From assembly GCA_012523545.1 (NCBI GenBank), contig JAAYIH010000050.1:1-37432 (forward strand): 37,432 nt of DNA. Reading direction: 5' to 3'. The position numbers were made by a program, and so were the translations under genes. The notes below the pieces were generated by a model. The model worked only from the letters and a program-made list of their open reading frames with translations, had not been told where the DNA came from and did no database searches. The stretch comes from Bacillota bacterium. Its GTDB lineage: Bacteria; Bacillota; Proteinivoracia; UBA4975. Positions 1 to 8,467 of this stretch are shown in pieces; positions within the stretch are counted from its first letter, which is position 1, and the number at the start of each line of letters is the position of its first letter.

Positions 1-24
1 CTGGCCAAAAAGGTGCAGCGCTGA
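1..24 (+). CDS. possible 3' end of an upstream gene (partial)
   Basis: Reading from base 1 gives LAKKVQR followed by TGA at 22-24, and a strong intrinsic terminator begins about 27 bases later. That is the arrangement expected for the tail of a gene entering from outside the window. Seven residues are too few to identify it. In related Firmicutes ruvB or a sporulation gene often lies upstream of queA, but nothing here proves either. Confidence 0.3.
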   Translation: MAKKVQR

Positions 25-50
25 AGGCTATGTTCATGGATCGCATATGC

Positions 51-80
51 AAAACCCCGCACTGCGGGGTTTAATTCTTT
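51..80 (+). terminator. intrinsic terminator upstream of queA
   Basis: A perfect 9-bp stem, AAACCCCGC (52-60) with GCGGGGTTT (64-72), closes a 3-base loop and is followed by a T-rich stretch. It separates the upstream gene from the queA promoter. Confidence 0.85.
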
Positions 81-82
81 GG

Positions 83-112
83 TTGACTGGCGCCAGGCAG
101 GAAAGGTATACT
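83..112 (+). promoter_or_regulatory. sigma-A promoter of queA
   Basis: TTGACT (83-88) and TATACT (107-112) are separated by 18 bases, just after the terminator and 43 bases before the queA start. A second TATAAT lies at 117-122 but has no matching -35. Confidence 0.7.
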
Positions 113-154
113 ACACTATAATGCCGGGACTTACCAGTAGGCGGGTGCATAGTA

Positions 155-2327
<2,173 letters not shown>

Positions 2328-2332
2328 ATTCA

Positions 2333-2605
2333 GTGACCGACATTCTTGCGCAATACGGCACGCTGATCTACCTGCTGGTGATTGTCGCCTTTTTCTACCT
2401 CTTTCTCATCAGGCCCCAGCAAAAGCAGCATAAGCAGCGCCTGGCCATGCTGAACAACCTCAAGAAGGGCGACAAAATCGTCAATCACGGCGGCGTCATC
2501 GGCACCATCGTCGACGTCAGGGACGACAAGATTACTGTCCGCATTGCCGACAAGGTAGAAGTCAACATGCTCAAGGAAGGCGTAGCCAAAGTCTTAGGCA
2601 AATAG
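2333..2605 (+). CDS. yajC: preprotein translocase auxiliary subunit YajC
   Basis: YajC is a small membrane protein that joins SecDF in the Sec holotranslocon. The 90-aa product has one N-terminal transmembrane helix (LIYLLVIVAFFYLFLI), then the family signature RPQQKQHKQR, then a small KOW-like beta domain (KKGDKIVNHGGVIGTIVDV). GTG 2333 is preferred to the GTG at 2324 because GGGAGG (2317-2322) is about 10 bases upstream of the first and touches the second. It sits five bases after tgt, the usual Firmicutes order, while secDF lie about 6.6 kb downstream. A terminator overlaps its stop codon. Confidence 0.95.
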   Translation: MTDILAQYGTLIYLLVIVAFFYLFLIRPQQKQHKQRLAMLNNLKKGDKIVNHGGVIGTIVDVRDDKITVRIADKVEVNMLKEGVAKVLGK

Positions 2606-2625
2606 GGCCCAACAGGCCCTTTTTG
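2604..2625 (+). terminator. terminator after yajC
   Basis: AGGGCC (2604-2609) pairs with GGCCCT (2615-2620) around a CAACA loop and is followed by a run of T. It begins inside the yajC stop codon and closes the queA-tgt-yajC operon. Confidence 0.85.
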
Positions 2626-2651
2626 TTATATTTCAATCCTCCCGGTAATAA
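2623..2651 (+). promoter_or_regulatory. possible promoter of the YrzE-like gene
   Basis: TTGTTA (2623-2628) and TAATAA (2646-2651) are 17 bases apart, directly after the yajC terminator and before the next gene. Both hexamers deviate from consensus. Confidence 0.35.
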
Positions 2652-2684
2652 ATTGTGATAGCAGAGAATAAGGGAGGGGTTTTG

Positions 2685-3077
2685 GTGGCCAGGCGCAAGC
2701 GGAAACAGGCGGAACCCGTCGATGCAGCTCCCTGGGCGCATCTGCGCGGATTGGGCATGGCAATGTTGCTGACAGCTGTCTTTTTGGTGGCGATTACCGT
2801 ATTGGTGTCCATTACGCCTTTGACCGAGGCCGCCGCCCGGTGGCTTATGGCCGGCTGTTGCGCCGTTGCCCTGTTTGTCGGCAGTTCCCATACCGGCAAA
2901 CGCCTGGGGCGCAGCGGTTGGCTCAACGGTGCGGTGACGGGCTTGGTTTATGTGGCGCTTTTGCTCCTTTTGGCGGTGCTGCTGGACCTGGGCCTGACAG
3001 CCGGCAGCCTGATTACCCTGGCGATGGGCTTTGCCGTGGGCGCCGCCGGCGGAGTGGCGGGCGTAAACCGGCGCTGA
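2685..3077 (+). CDS. YrzE-like (TIGR04086 family) membrane protein
   Basis: The 130-aa product has a basic N-terminus (VARRKRKQ) and four hydrophobic segments at about residues 22-42, 52-67, 80-99 and 104-125, ending in a Gly/Ala-rich helix. Length, topology and position right after yajC match the TIGR04086/YrzE family, found next to tgt-yajC in Bacillus and Clostridia. No biochemical function is established for the family. GTG 2685 is chosen because GGGAGGGG (2672-2679) lies about 7 bases upstream; TTG 2682 is also possible. Homology is inferred from context and topology only. Confidence 0.7.
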   Translation: MARRKRKQAEPVDAAPWAHLRGLGMAMLLTAVFLVAITVLVSITPLTEAAARWLMAGCCAVALFVGSSHTGKRLGRSGWLNGAVTGLVYVALLLLLAVLLDLGLTAGSLITLAMGFAVGAAGGVAGVNRR

Positions 3078-3103
3078 AAACAATGCAATAAAAAGGTATG
3101 TAT

Positions 3104-3147
3104 GCCTGCCTGAGTCGGTGAAAAACTAAGACTGCAGGCTTTTTTTG
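3104..3147 (+). terminator. bulged terminator before the spore protein gene
   Basis: GCCTGC (3104-3109) plus AGTC (3113-3116) pair with GACT (3130-3133) plus GCAGGC (3134-3139), leaving a CTG bulge, and eight T follow. It ends only 21 bases before the next start codon. Confidence 0.65.
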
Positions 3148-3168
3148 CCTGCGGGGGAGGTGAATTTG

Positions 3169-3372
3169 TTGGCAAGACGCCGTAAGCTGTTGGCTCCCGA
3201 AGCCGAACAGGTTATGGACCAGTTCAAGCATGAAGTAGCAGCTGAACTGGGGCTTGCCGACAAAATTGCCCGGCGCGGGTGGGGCGAGATGACCACCCGC
3301 GAGTGCGGCATGGTCGGCGGCACCATGGTCAAAAAAATGATTGCCATGATGCAGGACCGGTTGGGCCGCTGA
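3169..3372 (+). CDS. small acid-soluble spore protein, alpha/beta type
   Basis: Alpha/beta SASPs coat and protect DNA in dormant spores and are cut by the GPR protease at germination. The 67-aa product has the two family blocks: FKHEVAAELGL, around the GPR cleavage region, and GMVGGTMVKKMIAMMQ, the DNA-binding C-terminal half. TTG 3169 is favoured, with GGGGGAGG (3153-3160) about 8 bases upstream; TTG 3166 is an alternative. I could not find a convincing sigma-G promoter, and a terminator-like hairpin lies just upstream. This gene is the clearest evidence that the organism forms endospores. Confidence 0.9.
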   Translation: MARRRKLLAPEAEQVMDQFKHEVAAELGLADKIARRGWGEMTTRECGMVGGTMVKKMIAMMQDRLGR

Positions 3373-3374
3373 CA

Positions 3375-3410
3375 ACAAGGGGCTGTCGCCCGGTGGCGAC
3401 AGCCCCTTGT
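3375..3410. terminator. bidirectional terminator between SASP and chrA
   Basis: A perfect 16-bp inverted repeat, ACAAGGGGCTGTCGCC (3375-3390) and its complement (3395-3410), encloses a CGGT loop between two convergent genes. T-runs are poor on both sides, so hairpin strength must do most of the work. Confidence 0.7.
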
Positions 3411-3463
3411 CTTGGCCGAAGAAGGCGCTGTATGCGCCCCTTCAATCATCTCGGTTCGGGGGA

Positions 3464-3982
3464 TTACAGCACCAGCCCGTAGAGAACAACCCCTGCCAAA
3501 CCTGCTCCCAGGATGATGACTATGGGGCTGAGTTTGGTGGTAATGGCAAGGGTGAGGGCGGCGACGGCAATGGCCAGGTCGGCAAAATTGGTGATGGCCG
3601 GTTTAATAAGGCCGAATACGGCGGCGGCAATCATGGCCGCCACGCCGACGCCGACGCCCTTGAGAGCGATGCTGTACTTGCTGGCTTTGAGCCTGGCCAG
3701 CAGGTGGGAGAAAATGACCATGATGATTATGGACGGGGCGACGACACCGAAGGTGGCCGCGGCGGCGCCCAGGATGCCCCCGTGCTGGTAGCCTATGAAA
3801 GTTGCTGAATTGATGGCAATGGGACCGGGAGTCATCTCGGCGATGGCCACGATGTCGAGGAATTGGGCCTGGGTCAGCCAGCCCTGGGCGACAATTTCCT
3901 TTTCCATCAGTGGAATCATGGCGTAACCGCCGCCAAAGGTGAGGGCGCCGATTTTGAAAAAGGTGATAAACAGCTCAAGCAT
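3464..3982 (-). CDS. chrA: chromate transporter, short-chain ChrA subunit (second of pair)
   Basis: CHR-family proteins export chromate; short-chain members carry one CHR domain and usually work as a pair of homologous halves of opposite topology. The 172-aa product contains the family opening FFKIGALTFGGGYAMIPLM, the AEMTPGPIAINSATFIGY block and about five to six membrane segments. ATG at 3982 follows GGAGGAGGGA at good spacing; an upstream in-frame start would extend into the partner gene. Its ATG shares one base with the stop of the upstream chrA (TAATG), so the two are translationally coupled. Substrate is inferred from family. Confidence 0.9.
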   Translation of the reverse strand: MLELFITFFKIGALTFGGGYAMIPLMEKEIVAQGWLTQAQFLDIVAIAEMTPGPIAINSATFIGYQHGGILGAAAATFGVVAPSIIIMVIFSHLLARLKASKYSIALKGVGVGVAAMIAAAVFGLIKPAITNFADLAIAVAALTLAITTKLSPIVIILGAGLAGVVLYGLVL

Positions 3983-4539
3983 TATTCTCCCTCCTCCGCC
4001 GCCTGCCTGTGCGAGGCGGTCCAAAATACGGTGGCCATGCCGCTGCTCAGAATAATCCAGACGGGGTGGAGGCCGGGTACGAGAATGATAATGGCCAGGG
4101 CCGCAAAAAACAAAGCCAGGTAAAAGCGGCCGGTGATGAGTTTACGTCCCATTTTCCATGCCACATGGGCTATGAGGGCGACTACGGCTGGGCGCACACC
4201 GGCGAAAAAGTGGATGGCCGGTTGCCAGTCCAGGAAATTTTGAAAGAAAATGGCTATGCCCAGAATAATGATAAACGAGGGCAGCACCACGCCCAGGGCG
4301 CCCGCCGCAACCCCGGGCAGGCCCGCCATGCGTTTGCCGATGAGAATTGCCGTATTTACGGCGATTGCCCCCGGCGCCGACTGGGTGACGGCAATGGTTT
4401 CCAAAAATTCCTGCTCATCCAGCCAGCCCAGGCGGTCCACCAGGTCCCGCTGCATTACCGGCAACATGGCGTATCCGCCGCCGATGGTAAAGGCTCCGAT
4501 CTTGAAAAAACTGGTGAATATTTGCCATAACACCTGCAA
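3982..4539 (-). CDS. chrA: chromate transporter, short-chain ChrA subunit (first of pair)
   Basis: This is the partner half-transporter. FFKIGAFTIGGGYAMLPVM, DRLGWLDEQEFLETIAVTQSAPG and five to six hydrophobic segments mark a single CHR domain. An ATG exists at 4569, but it overlaps the likely -10 box (TATAAT on the minus strand). TTG at 4539 lies 10 bases after GAGGAGG and gives a 185-aa protein, so I prefer it. The gene is divergent from scfA with about 115 bases between starts. Chromate as the real substrate is a family-level assumption; no regulator gene is adjacent. Confidence 0.85.
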   Translation of the reverse strand: MQVLWQIFTSFFKIGAFTIGGGYAMLPVMQRDLVDRLGWLDEQEFLETIAVTQSAPGAIAVNTAILIGKRMAGLPGVAAGALGVVLPSFIIILGIAIFFQNFLDWQPAIHFFAGVRPAVVALIAHVAWKMGRKLITGRFYLALFFAALAIIILVPGLHPVWIILSSGMATVFWTASHRQAAEEGE

Positions 4540-4567
4540 CGCTTTTTGCCTCCTCTCAACTCCACCC

Positions 4568-4596
4568 ATTATACCACAATGGCGGGGCTGTGTTTA
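4568..4596 (-). promoter_or_regulatory. promoter of the chrA pair
   Basis: On the minus strand TATAAT (plus-strand 4568-4573) is preceded at 17 bases by TAAACA (4591-4596), a 4/6 match to the -35 consensus. It is nearly back-to-back with the scfA promoter. Confidence 0.5.
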
Positions 4597-4598
4597 TA

Positions 4599-4627
4599 TT
4601 GTCACCCCGGGGCAAACGTGGTAAGAT
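4599..4627 (+). promoter_or_regulatory. promoter of scfA-scfB
   Basis: TTGTCA (4599-4604) and TAAGAT (4622-4627) are 17 bases apart and 27 bases upstream of the scfA ATG. The spacer begins with the palindrome CCCCGGGG. Confidence 0.6.
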
Positions 4628-4654
4628 AATCTATATTTGAAGGAGGTCTGGATC

Positions 4655-4792
4655 ATGAAGCATGTGCTGACCATTTACAGCGGACAGAAAAATACCGCAA
4701 CCGCTGCTTGCGGCCAGTGCGCCACCTCTTGCCAGTCTGCCTGCAAGACATCCTGCACCGTCGGCAACCAGGTGTGTGTCAACAAAGGATGA
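4655..4792 (+). CDS. scfA: SCIFF peptide precursor ScfA (six cysteines in forty-five)
   Basis: This ribosomally made peptide is the substrate of the radical SAM enzyme ScfB, which forms sulfur-to-carbon thioether bridges (ranthipeptide class). The product is exactly 45 aa with six Cys, at 19, 22, 26, 30, 34 and 42. It starts MKHVLTIYSG and has the core ACGQCATSCQSACKTSC, which matches the SCIFF pattern directly. AGGAGG (4641-4646) is 8 bases before ATG 4655. Its TGA overlaps the scfB start (ATGA), so precursor and maturase are coupled. The mature product's role is not settled; SCIFF is nearly universal in Clostridia. Confidence 0.95.
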   Translation: MKHVLTIYSGQKNTATAACGQCATSCQSACKTSCTVGNQVCVNKG

Positions 4793-6159
4793 CCGATACC
4801 GGCAAGTACCATTTTTTCCGGTACGGCGGGCTCAACATCCTTCTGGATGTGCCCACCGGCGCCGTACACCTCCTGGATGACACGGCTGCCAAGGTGCTGC
4901 CCGCATTTGTGCAGGACAGGGACAGGGATAGCCTGGCGGAGCTGGTGCCGGCGCAGGAGTTGCCGGCGGCCCAGAGGGCCTGGGACCAGCTCCAGGATTT
5001 GGTGGACAGGGGCCTGTTTTTGGGGCCGGAACCCGTCTTTGCCCGGCGCCCCGGCGGCGGAGAACTGAAGGCCATGTGCCTGCACGTGGCCCATGACTGC
5101 GATTTGCGCTGCCGGTACTGCTTTGCCTCTGCCGGCAGTTTTGGCGGGAGCCGTTCTCTCATGGATGCAGAAACTGCCCGGGCAGCGGTGGACTTCCTCT
5201 TGTCATCCGCCGCCGCGGTATATGAACTGGATTTCTTCGGCGGCGAACCCCTCCTCAACCTGGATGTGGTTGAGGCCACGGCGGCTTATGCCCGGGAACG
5301 CGCGGCTGCCCTGGGCAAGAGAATCAACCTCACCCTGACCACCAATGCCTATTCCCTGGCTGAGGACGCCCGCAGACGCCTGCTGGACCTGGACCTGGAC
5401 ATCGTCCTCAGTCATGACGGCCGGGAAGCGGTGCACAATGCGATGCGCCCGACCGCCGGCGGCGGGGAGAGCTACAGTCAGGTGACCCGGAACATACTGG
5501 CCATGGCGCCGCTGCTGGAGGAGAGATACTATGTGCGCGGGACCTATACCGCCCACAACCTGGATTTTGTCGAGGACATTCGCCACTGGCTGGACCTGGG
5601 CCTCAAGCGTATGTCCATGGAACCGGTGGTGGCCCCTCCTTGGGCAGCCATGGCCTTAAAGGAAGAGGATCTGCCCCGCCTGCGCAGCCAGTACTGGCAG
5701 CTGGCCGAGCTGTGCCTGCAACAGCCCTTTACCTTCTTTCACTTCATAATTGACTGGGAACGGGGCCAGTGCGGCGCCCGCCGGGCTGCCGGGTGCGGCG
5801 CGGGAGTGGAATACGTTGCGGTGGCGCCCGGGGGAGACATCTATCCCTGTCACCAGTTTGTCGGCCAGCGGCGCTGGCGGATGGGTACCGTCTTTGTTGG
5901 CATAACGGAACCGGCCCTGCGGGAAGAGTTTCTGCATGTGGGCATTGCCGACAAAAGCCGGTGCCGGCAGTGCTGGGCCCGCTACCACTGCGGCGGCGGC
6001 TGCCATGCCAACGCCTGGTGGGCCAATTCCGATCTCAGGCAACCCTATGCGCTGGGATGTGAATTGCTGAAAATCCGCACCGAGGCGGCTTTATACGTCA
6101 AGGTCAGGCAGGCCTTGAATCAATACAGTTGTGAGGGAGATGTACATGGCCAAGCATAA
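4789..6159 (+). CDS. scfB: SCIFF radical SAM maturase ScfB
   Basis: ScfB is a SPASM-domain radical SAM enzyme that installs thioether crosslinks in ScfA. The 456-aa protein has an N-terminal peptide-recognition region of about 90 residues. The SAM cluster motif CDLRCRYC has Cys104, Cys108 and Cys111, and FFGGEPLLN follows. A Cys-rich C-terminal SPASM region (about 325-435) includes CGAGVEYVAVAPGGDIYPCH and CRQCWARYHCGGGCHANAWW, binding auxiliary [4Fe-4S] clusters. ATG 4789 overlaps the scfA stop by four bases; a longer reading frame upstream would run inside scfA and is rejected. Confidence 0.95.
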   Translation: MTDTGKYHFFRYGGLNILLDVPTGAVHLLDDTAAKVLPAFVQDRDRDSLAELVPAQELPAAQRAWDQLQDLVDRGLFLGPEPVFARRPGGGELKAMCLHVAHDCDLRCRYCFASAGSFGGSRSLMDAETARAAVDFLLSSAAAVYELDFFGGEPLLNLDVVEATAAYARERAAALGKRINLTLTTNAYSLAEDARRRLLDLDLDIVLSHDGREAVHNAMRPTAGGGESYSQVTRNILAMAPLLEERYYVRGTYTAHNLDFVEDIRHWLDLGLKRMSMEPVVAPPWAAMALKEEDLPRLRSQYWQLAELCLQQPFTFFHFIIDWERGQCGARRAAGCGAGVEYVAVAPGGDIYPCHQFVGQRRWRMGTVFVGITEPALREEFLHVGIADKSRCRQCWARYHCGGGCHANAWWANSDLRQPYALGCELLKIRTEAALYVKVRQALNQYSCEGDVHGQA

Positions 6160-6760
6160 TTCCCGCAAGCGCCGGGATAATATGGAATCGGTGAAAATCA
6201 TAGCCCTGGTAGTCTTCATCCTCATCGGTCTGGGCGTCATTGCAGGCTCCATCTGGTATTACCTGTCCTTCAAGCCCCGGGCCGCTGCGGACATCTCTGC
6301 AGTTGCCAAAAGCTTTACTCTGGATTACTTCAACGTTTCGTACGAAGATATTACCGGGACCGAAGGCAAGCCGTGGATGACCGAGGCCTTTGCCCAAAGA
6401 GCGGCTTCGGGCCAGCGGGTTGCGGCGTGGCAGGAAAGCGAGCTGGTTTCCCGCGTCAAAGGAGATGTGGAAATCACCATCCACAGGCAGGGGCTACGCG
6501 CCGCCACTGTTCAGGCTACTTTCTGGCAATATGAAGAGACCAAGGATGAGGAAGGCAAGGAATACCTGGTCTACTATTATTACGACCTGGTTCGCGTCGA
6601 CGGCGTTTGGCTCATCGACAATCTCCGCACTCCTACCAGCCAGGGGCTGGAAGAGCTGCGGCGTCGGCGCGGCGTCTACGACCAGCACTACAATCCCCCG
6701 GCCGGCAATGAGAATGAAGAAGATGAGGACGGGGAAGAACCCGAAGAAGAAGAAGAATAA
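6146..6760 (+). CDS. membrane-anchored protein of unknown function with acidic tail
   Basis: I do not recognise this 204-aa protein. It has a basic N-terminus (KHNSRKRRD), one transmembrane helix at about 17-42 (IIALVVFILIGLGVIAGSIW) and a presumably extracytoplasmic domain of about 130 residues. That domain has a Tyr-rich strand (YLVYYYYDLVRVDGVWLIDN) reminiscent of NTF2-like folds, and the protein ends in about 20 mostly Glu/Asp residues. ATG 6146 follows GGGAG at 6 bases; GTG 6131 is less likely. It overlaps scfB by 14 bases, so it is probably expressed with the SCIFF genes, but no direct link is shown. Confidence 0.8.
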   Translation: MAKHNSRKRRDNMESVKIIALVVFILIGLGVIAGSIWYYLSFKPRAAADISAVAKSFTLDYFNVSYEDITGTEGKPWMTEAFAQRAASGQRVAAWQESELVSRVKGDVEITIHRQGLRAATVQATFWQYEETKDEEGKEYLVYYYYDLVRVDGVWLIDNLRTPTSQGLEELRRRRGVYDQHYNPPAGNENEEDEDGEEPEEEEE

Positions 6761-6761
6761 T

Positions 6762-6791
6762 AAAAGAGCAGGAATTACTCCTGCTCTTTTT
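6762..6791. terminator. bidirectional terminator between convergent genes
   Basis: A 12-bp perfect inverted repeat (6762-6773 with 6779-6790) has A- and T-rich outer ends, so it can stop transcription from both sides. Most of the right arm is inside the 3' end of the minus-strand carbonic anhydrase gene. Confidence 0.9.
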
Positions 6792-7257
6792 CCATGGCCC
6801 TTTGCGCCAGCTCCCAATAGTGCCTGGGCCCCTGCTTTTGTTTTTCAATTTCCTCCGGGGTGAGGCTGCGGATGATGCGGCCGGGGGCGCCCATGACCAG
6901 AGAGTTGGGCGGTATTTTTTTGCCCGGAGAGATCAGGCTGCCGGCGGCAATGAGGCAGTTGTCCCCCACTTCGGCGCCGTCCAGGACAATGGCCCCGATG
7001 CCGATAAGGCTGTTGTCGCCCACGGTACAGCTGTGCAGCACTGCCCGGTGGCCGATGGTTACGTTGTTGCCGATAATCAGGGGGCGACCGGTATCCACAT
7101 GGAGGACGCACCCGTCCTGGACATTGGTCCAGTCGCCAATCCGGATGGCTGCCATGTCGCCGCGCACAACCGCTGCCGGCCAAATGCTTACATATTTGCC
7201 CAGGGTTACGTCGCCCATGACCACGGCCGCGGGGTGGATATATTGCTCTTTTGTCAT
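6775..7257 (-). CDS. gamma-class carbonic anhydrase family protein
   Basis: This is a left-handed beta-helix hexapeptide-repeat protein of the gamma-carbonic anhydrase/YrdA family, which interconverts CO2 and bicarbonate when active. The 160-aa chain shows the VVRGDMAAIRIGDWTNVQDG segment (Arg32, Asp34, Gln47). His53, His70 and His75 have the spacing of the metal ligands, and many [IV]G repeats follow. The ATG at 7257 follows AAGGAG at a slightly long spacing. The last residues (MEKEQE) are encoded by the terminator hairpin. Many family members were never shown to be active, so enzymatic activity is an inference. Confidence 0.9.
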   Translation of the reverse strand: MTKEQYIHPAAVVMGDVTLGKYVSIWPAAVVRGDMAAIRIGDWTNVQDGCVLHVDTGRPLIIGNNVTIGHRAVLHSCTVGDNSLIGIGAIVLDGAEVGDNCLIAAGSLISPGKKIPPNSLVMGAPGRIIRSLTPEEIEKQKQGPRHYWELAQRAMEKEQE

Positions 7258-7320
7258 ACATACATCTCCTTGTCTTTTCTCTGCCTAGATTATACCAACA
7301 ATTGCCCGCCGGGGAAAGCT

Positions 7321-7350
7321 TTGACATTGGTGGACAATTGGCTTAATAAT
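7321..7350 (+). promoter_or_regulatory. sigma-A promoter of the phosphatase/P-loop/HD operon
   Basis: A consensus TTGACA (7321-7326) is followed after 17-18 bases by TAATAA/AATAAT (7344-7350), 33 bases before the TTG start of the phosphatase gene. Confidence 0.75.
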
Positions 7351-7382
7351 AGTAGCAAAGAACGGAACAAAGGGGTGGTCCC

Positions 7383-8090
7383 TTGAAATATGTCTGCTCC
7401 ATAGTGAAGACGTCCAAGTATGCCGTCAGCATCGGCGGCGACAGTGCAGAAATAGTCGAGCGTCCCCTGGGGGGGCTGTCGGCCCTGGTGGTGGACGGGC
7501 AGGGGAGCGGCAAGGCTGCCAAGACCCTGAGCGCCGCTCTGGCCGGCAAAGCTTCGGGTCTCATCACCGACGGCATCCGCGACGGCGCCGTGGCCAGGGC
7601 GGTGCACGACTGGCTCTTTGCGCAAAAACACGGCCGGGTCAGCGCTTCCATTTCCATCATTTCTGCCGCCGCCGACACCGGGACCATGGTCATCACCCGC
7701 TGCGGCAATTGCCCCGTCTTTGTGCTGACGCCCGGCGGCGTGCTGGATTTCTCCGCCCCCGTCGCTCCCCTGGGCTTTTACCGCTTCACCCGGCCCCAGG
7801 TGGATCAGGTGGCCCTGGAAGAGGGGGTGCTGGCTGTCACCTTCAGCGACGGCGTCCTGGGGGCGGGACGCGGGGCCAGGAATATGGAGCCTGAGGCGTG
7901 GATGGAGGAGATTGCCCGCTGGTACAAAGAGGGCATGGGGGTGCAGGCCCTGGCGGAAAAGATTCTGGGCCGCGCCCTGGCTTTGGACGATAATCGGCCC
8001 CGGGACGATATGACGGTGCTGGTCCTGGGCATGGTCAGGGAGCCCACCGACGGCATCCGCCGCCTGCAGGTGGAGTACCCCGCCCGGTGA
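7383..8090 (+). CDS. SpoIIE/PP2C-type protein serine phosphatase
   Basis: This 235-aa single-domain protein belongs to the PPM/SpoIIE phosphatases, which dephosphorylate Ser/Thr in partner-switching signalling. Metal-binding motifs are visible in order: ALVVDGQGSGKAA (Asp38, Gly39), AVTFSDGVLGAGRG and NRPRDDMTVLVL. There is no membrane or sensor domain, so input must come from elsewhere. TTG 7383 follows GGGGTGG. Its TGA overlaps the start of the P-loop gene, and the three genes to 9132 form a tight operon. The substrate is unknown; no anti-sigma or STAS gene lies nearby. Confidence 0.85.
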   Translation: MKYVCSIVKTSKYAVSIGGDSAEIVERPLGGLSALVVDGQGSGKAAKTLSAALAGKASGLITDGIRDGAVARAVHDWLFAQKHGRVSASISIISAAADTGTMVITRCGNCPVFVLTPGGVLDFSAPVAPLGFYRFTRPQVDQVALEEGVLAVTFSDGVLGAGRGARNMEPEAWMEEIARWYKEGMGVQALAEKILGRALALDDNRPRDDMTVLVLGMVREPTDGIRRLQVEYPAR

Positions 8091-8467
8091 CGACCATGCC
8101 AGGCAAGGATTTCCTCATTGCCGTGGTGGGCAACTGCGCTTCAGGCAAGACAACCCTGGTGGAAAATTTGCGGCGGCGGGGCTACAAAGCTGTCAGCGTG
8201 CCCCAGGAACATTCCGAGGTCCGCCGCCTGTGGCGTTTTAAACAGCCCGACCTGCTGGTCATGCTCAGCTGTACCCATGCCACTGCCAAAAAGCGGCGCC
8301 CCGACATGCCGTGGACGGAAAAGCAATTTGCCGTGCAACGCCGGCGCCTGCGTTACGCCGAGGAAGAATGCGACCTTTTTCTCCCCACCGACGGGCTGAG
8401 CAGGGAAGAAGTGGCGGCCAGGGTGGTTGAACTGGCAGAAAACAAAGCGAAGGAGAGTCGCCCTTGA
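8087..8467 (+). CDS. small P-loop NTPase of unknown function
   Basis: The 126-aa protein begins FLIAVVGNCASGKTTLVENL, a clear Walker A motif (residues 15-22). QPDLLVMLSC may serve as the Walker B strand, and the C-terminal half is basic then helical. It is shorter than standard nucleotide kinases and I cannot assign a substrate. GTG 8087 overlaps the phosphatase stop (GTGA); ATG 8096 is an equally reasonable start. It overlaps the HD gene by four bases. The placement between a phosphatase and an HD protein suggests regulation or nucleotide metabolism, an inference only. Confidence 0.75.
   Translation: MTTMPGKDFLIAVVGNCASGKTTLVENLRRRGYKAVSVPQEHSEVRRLWRFKQPDLLVMLSCTHATAKKRRPDMPWTEKQFAVQRRRLRYAEEECDLFLPTDGLSREEVAARVVELAENKAKESRP

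Noticed and set aside
4605-4612. Palindrome CCCCGGGG in the chrA/scfA divergent promoter region as an operator
   Set aside because: An 8-base palindrome of this composition is common in this GC-rich sequence and there is no second copy or regulator gene nearby.
4708-4788. N-terminal extension of scfB upstream of ATG 4789
   Set aside because: It would overlap most of the scfA core in another frame; the ATGA overlap at 4789 and the typical maturase start support the shorter protein.
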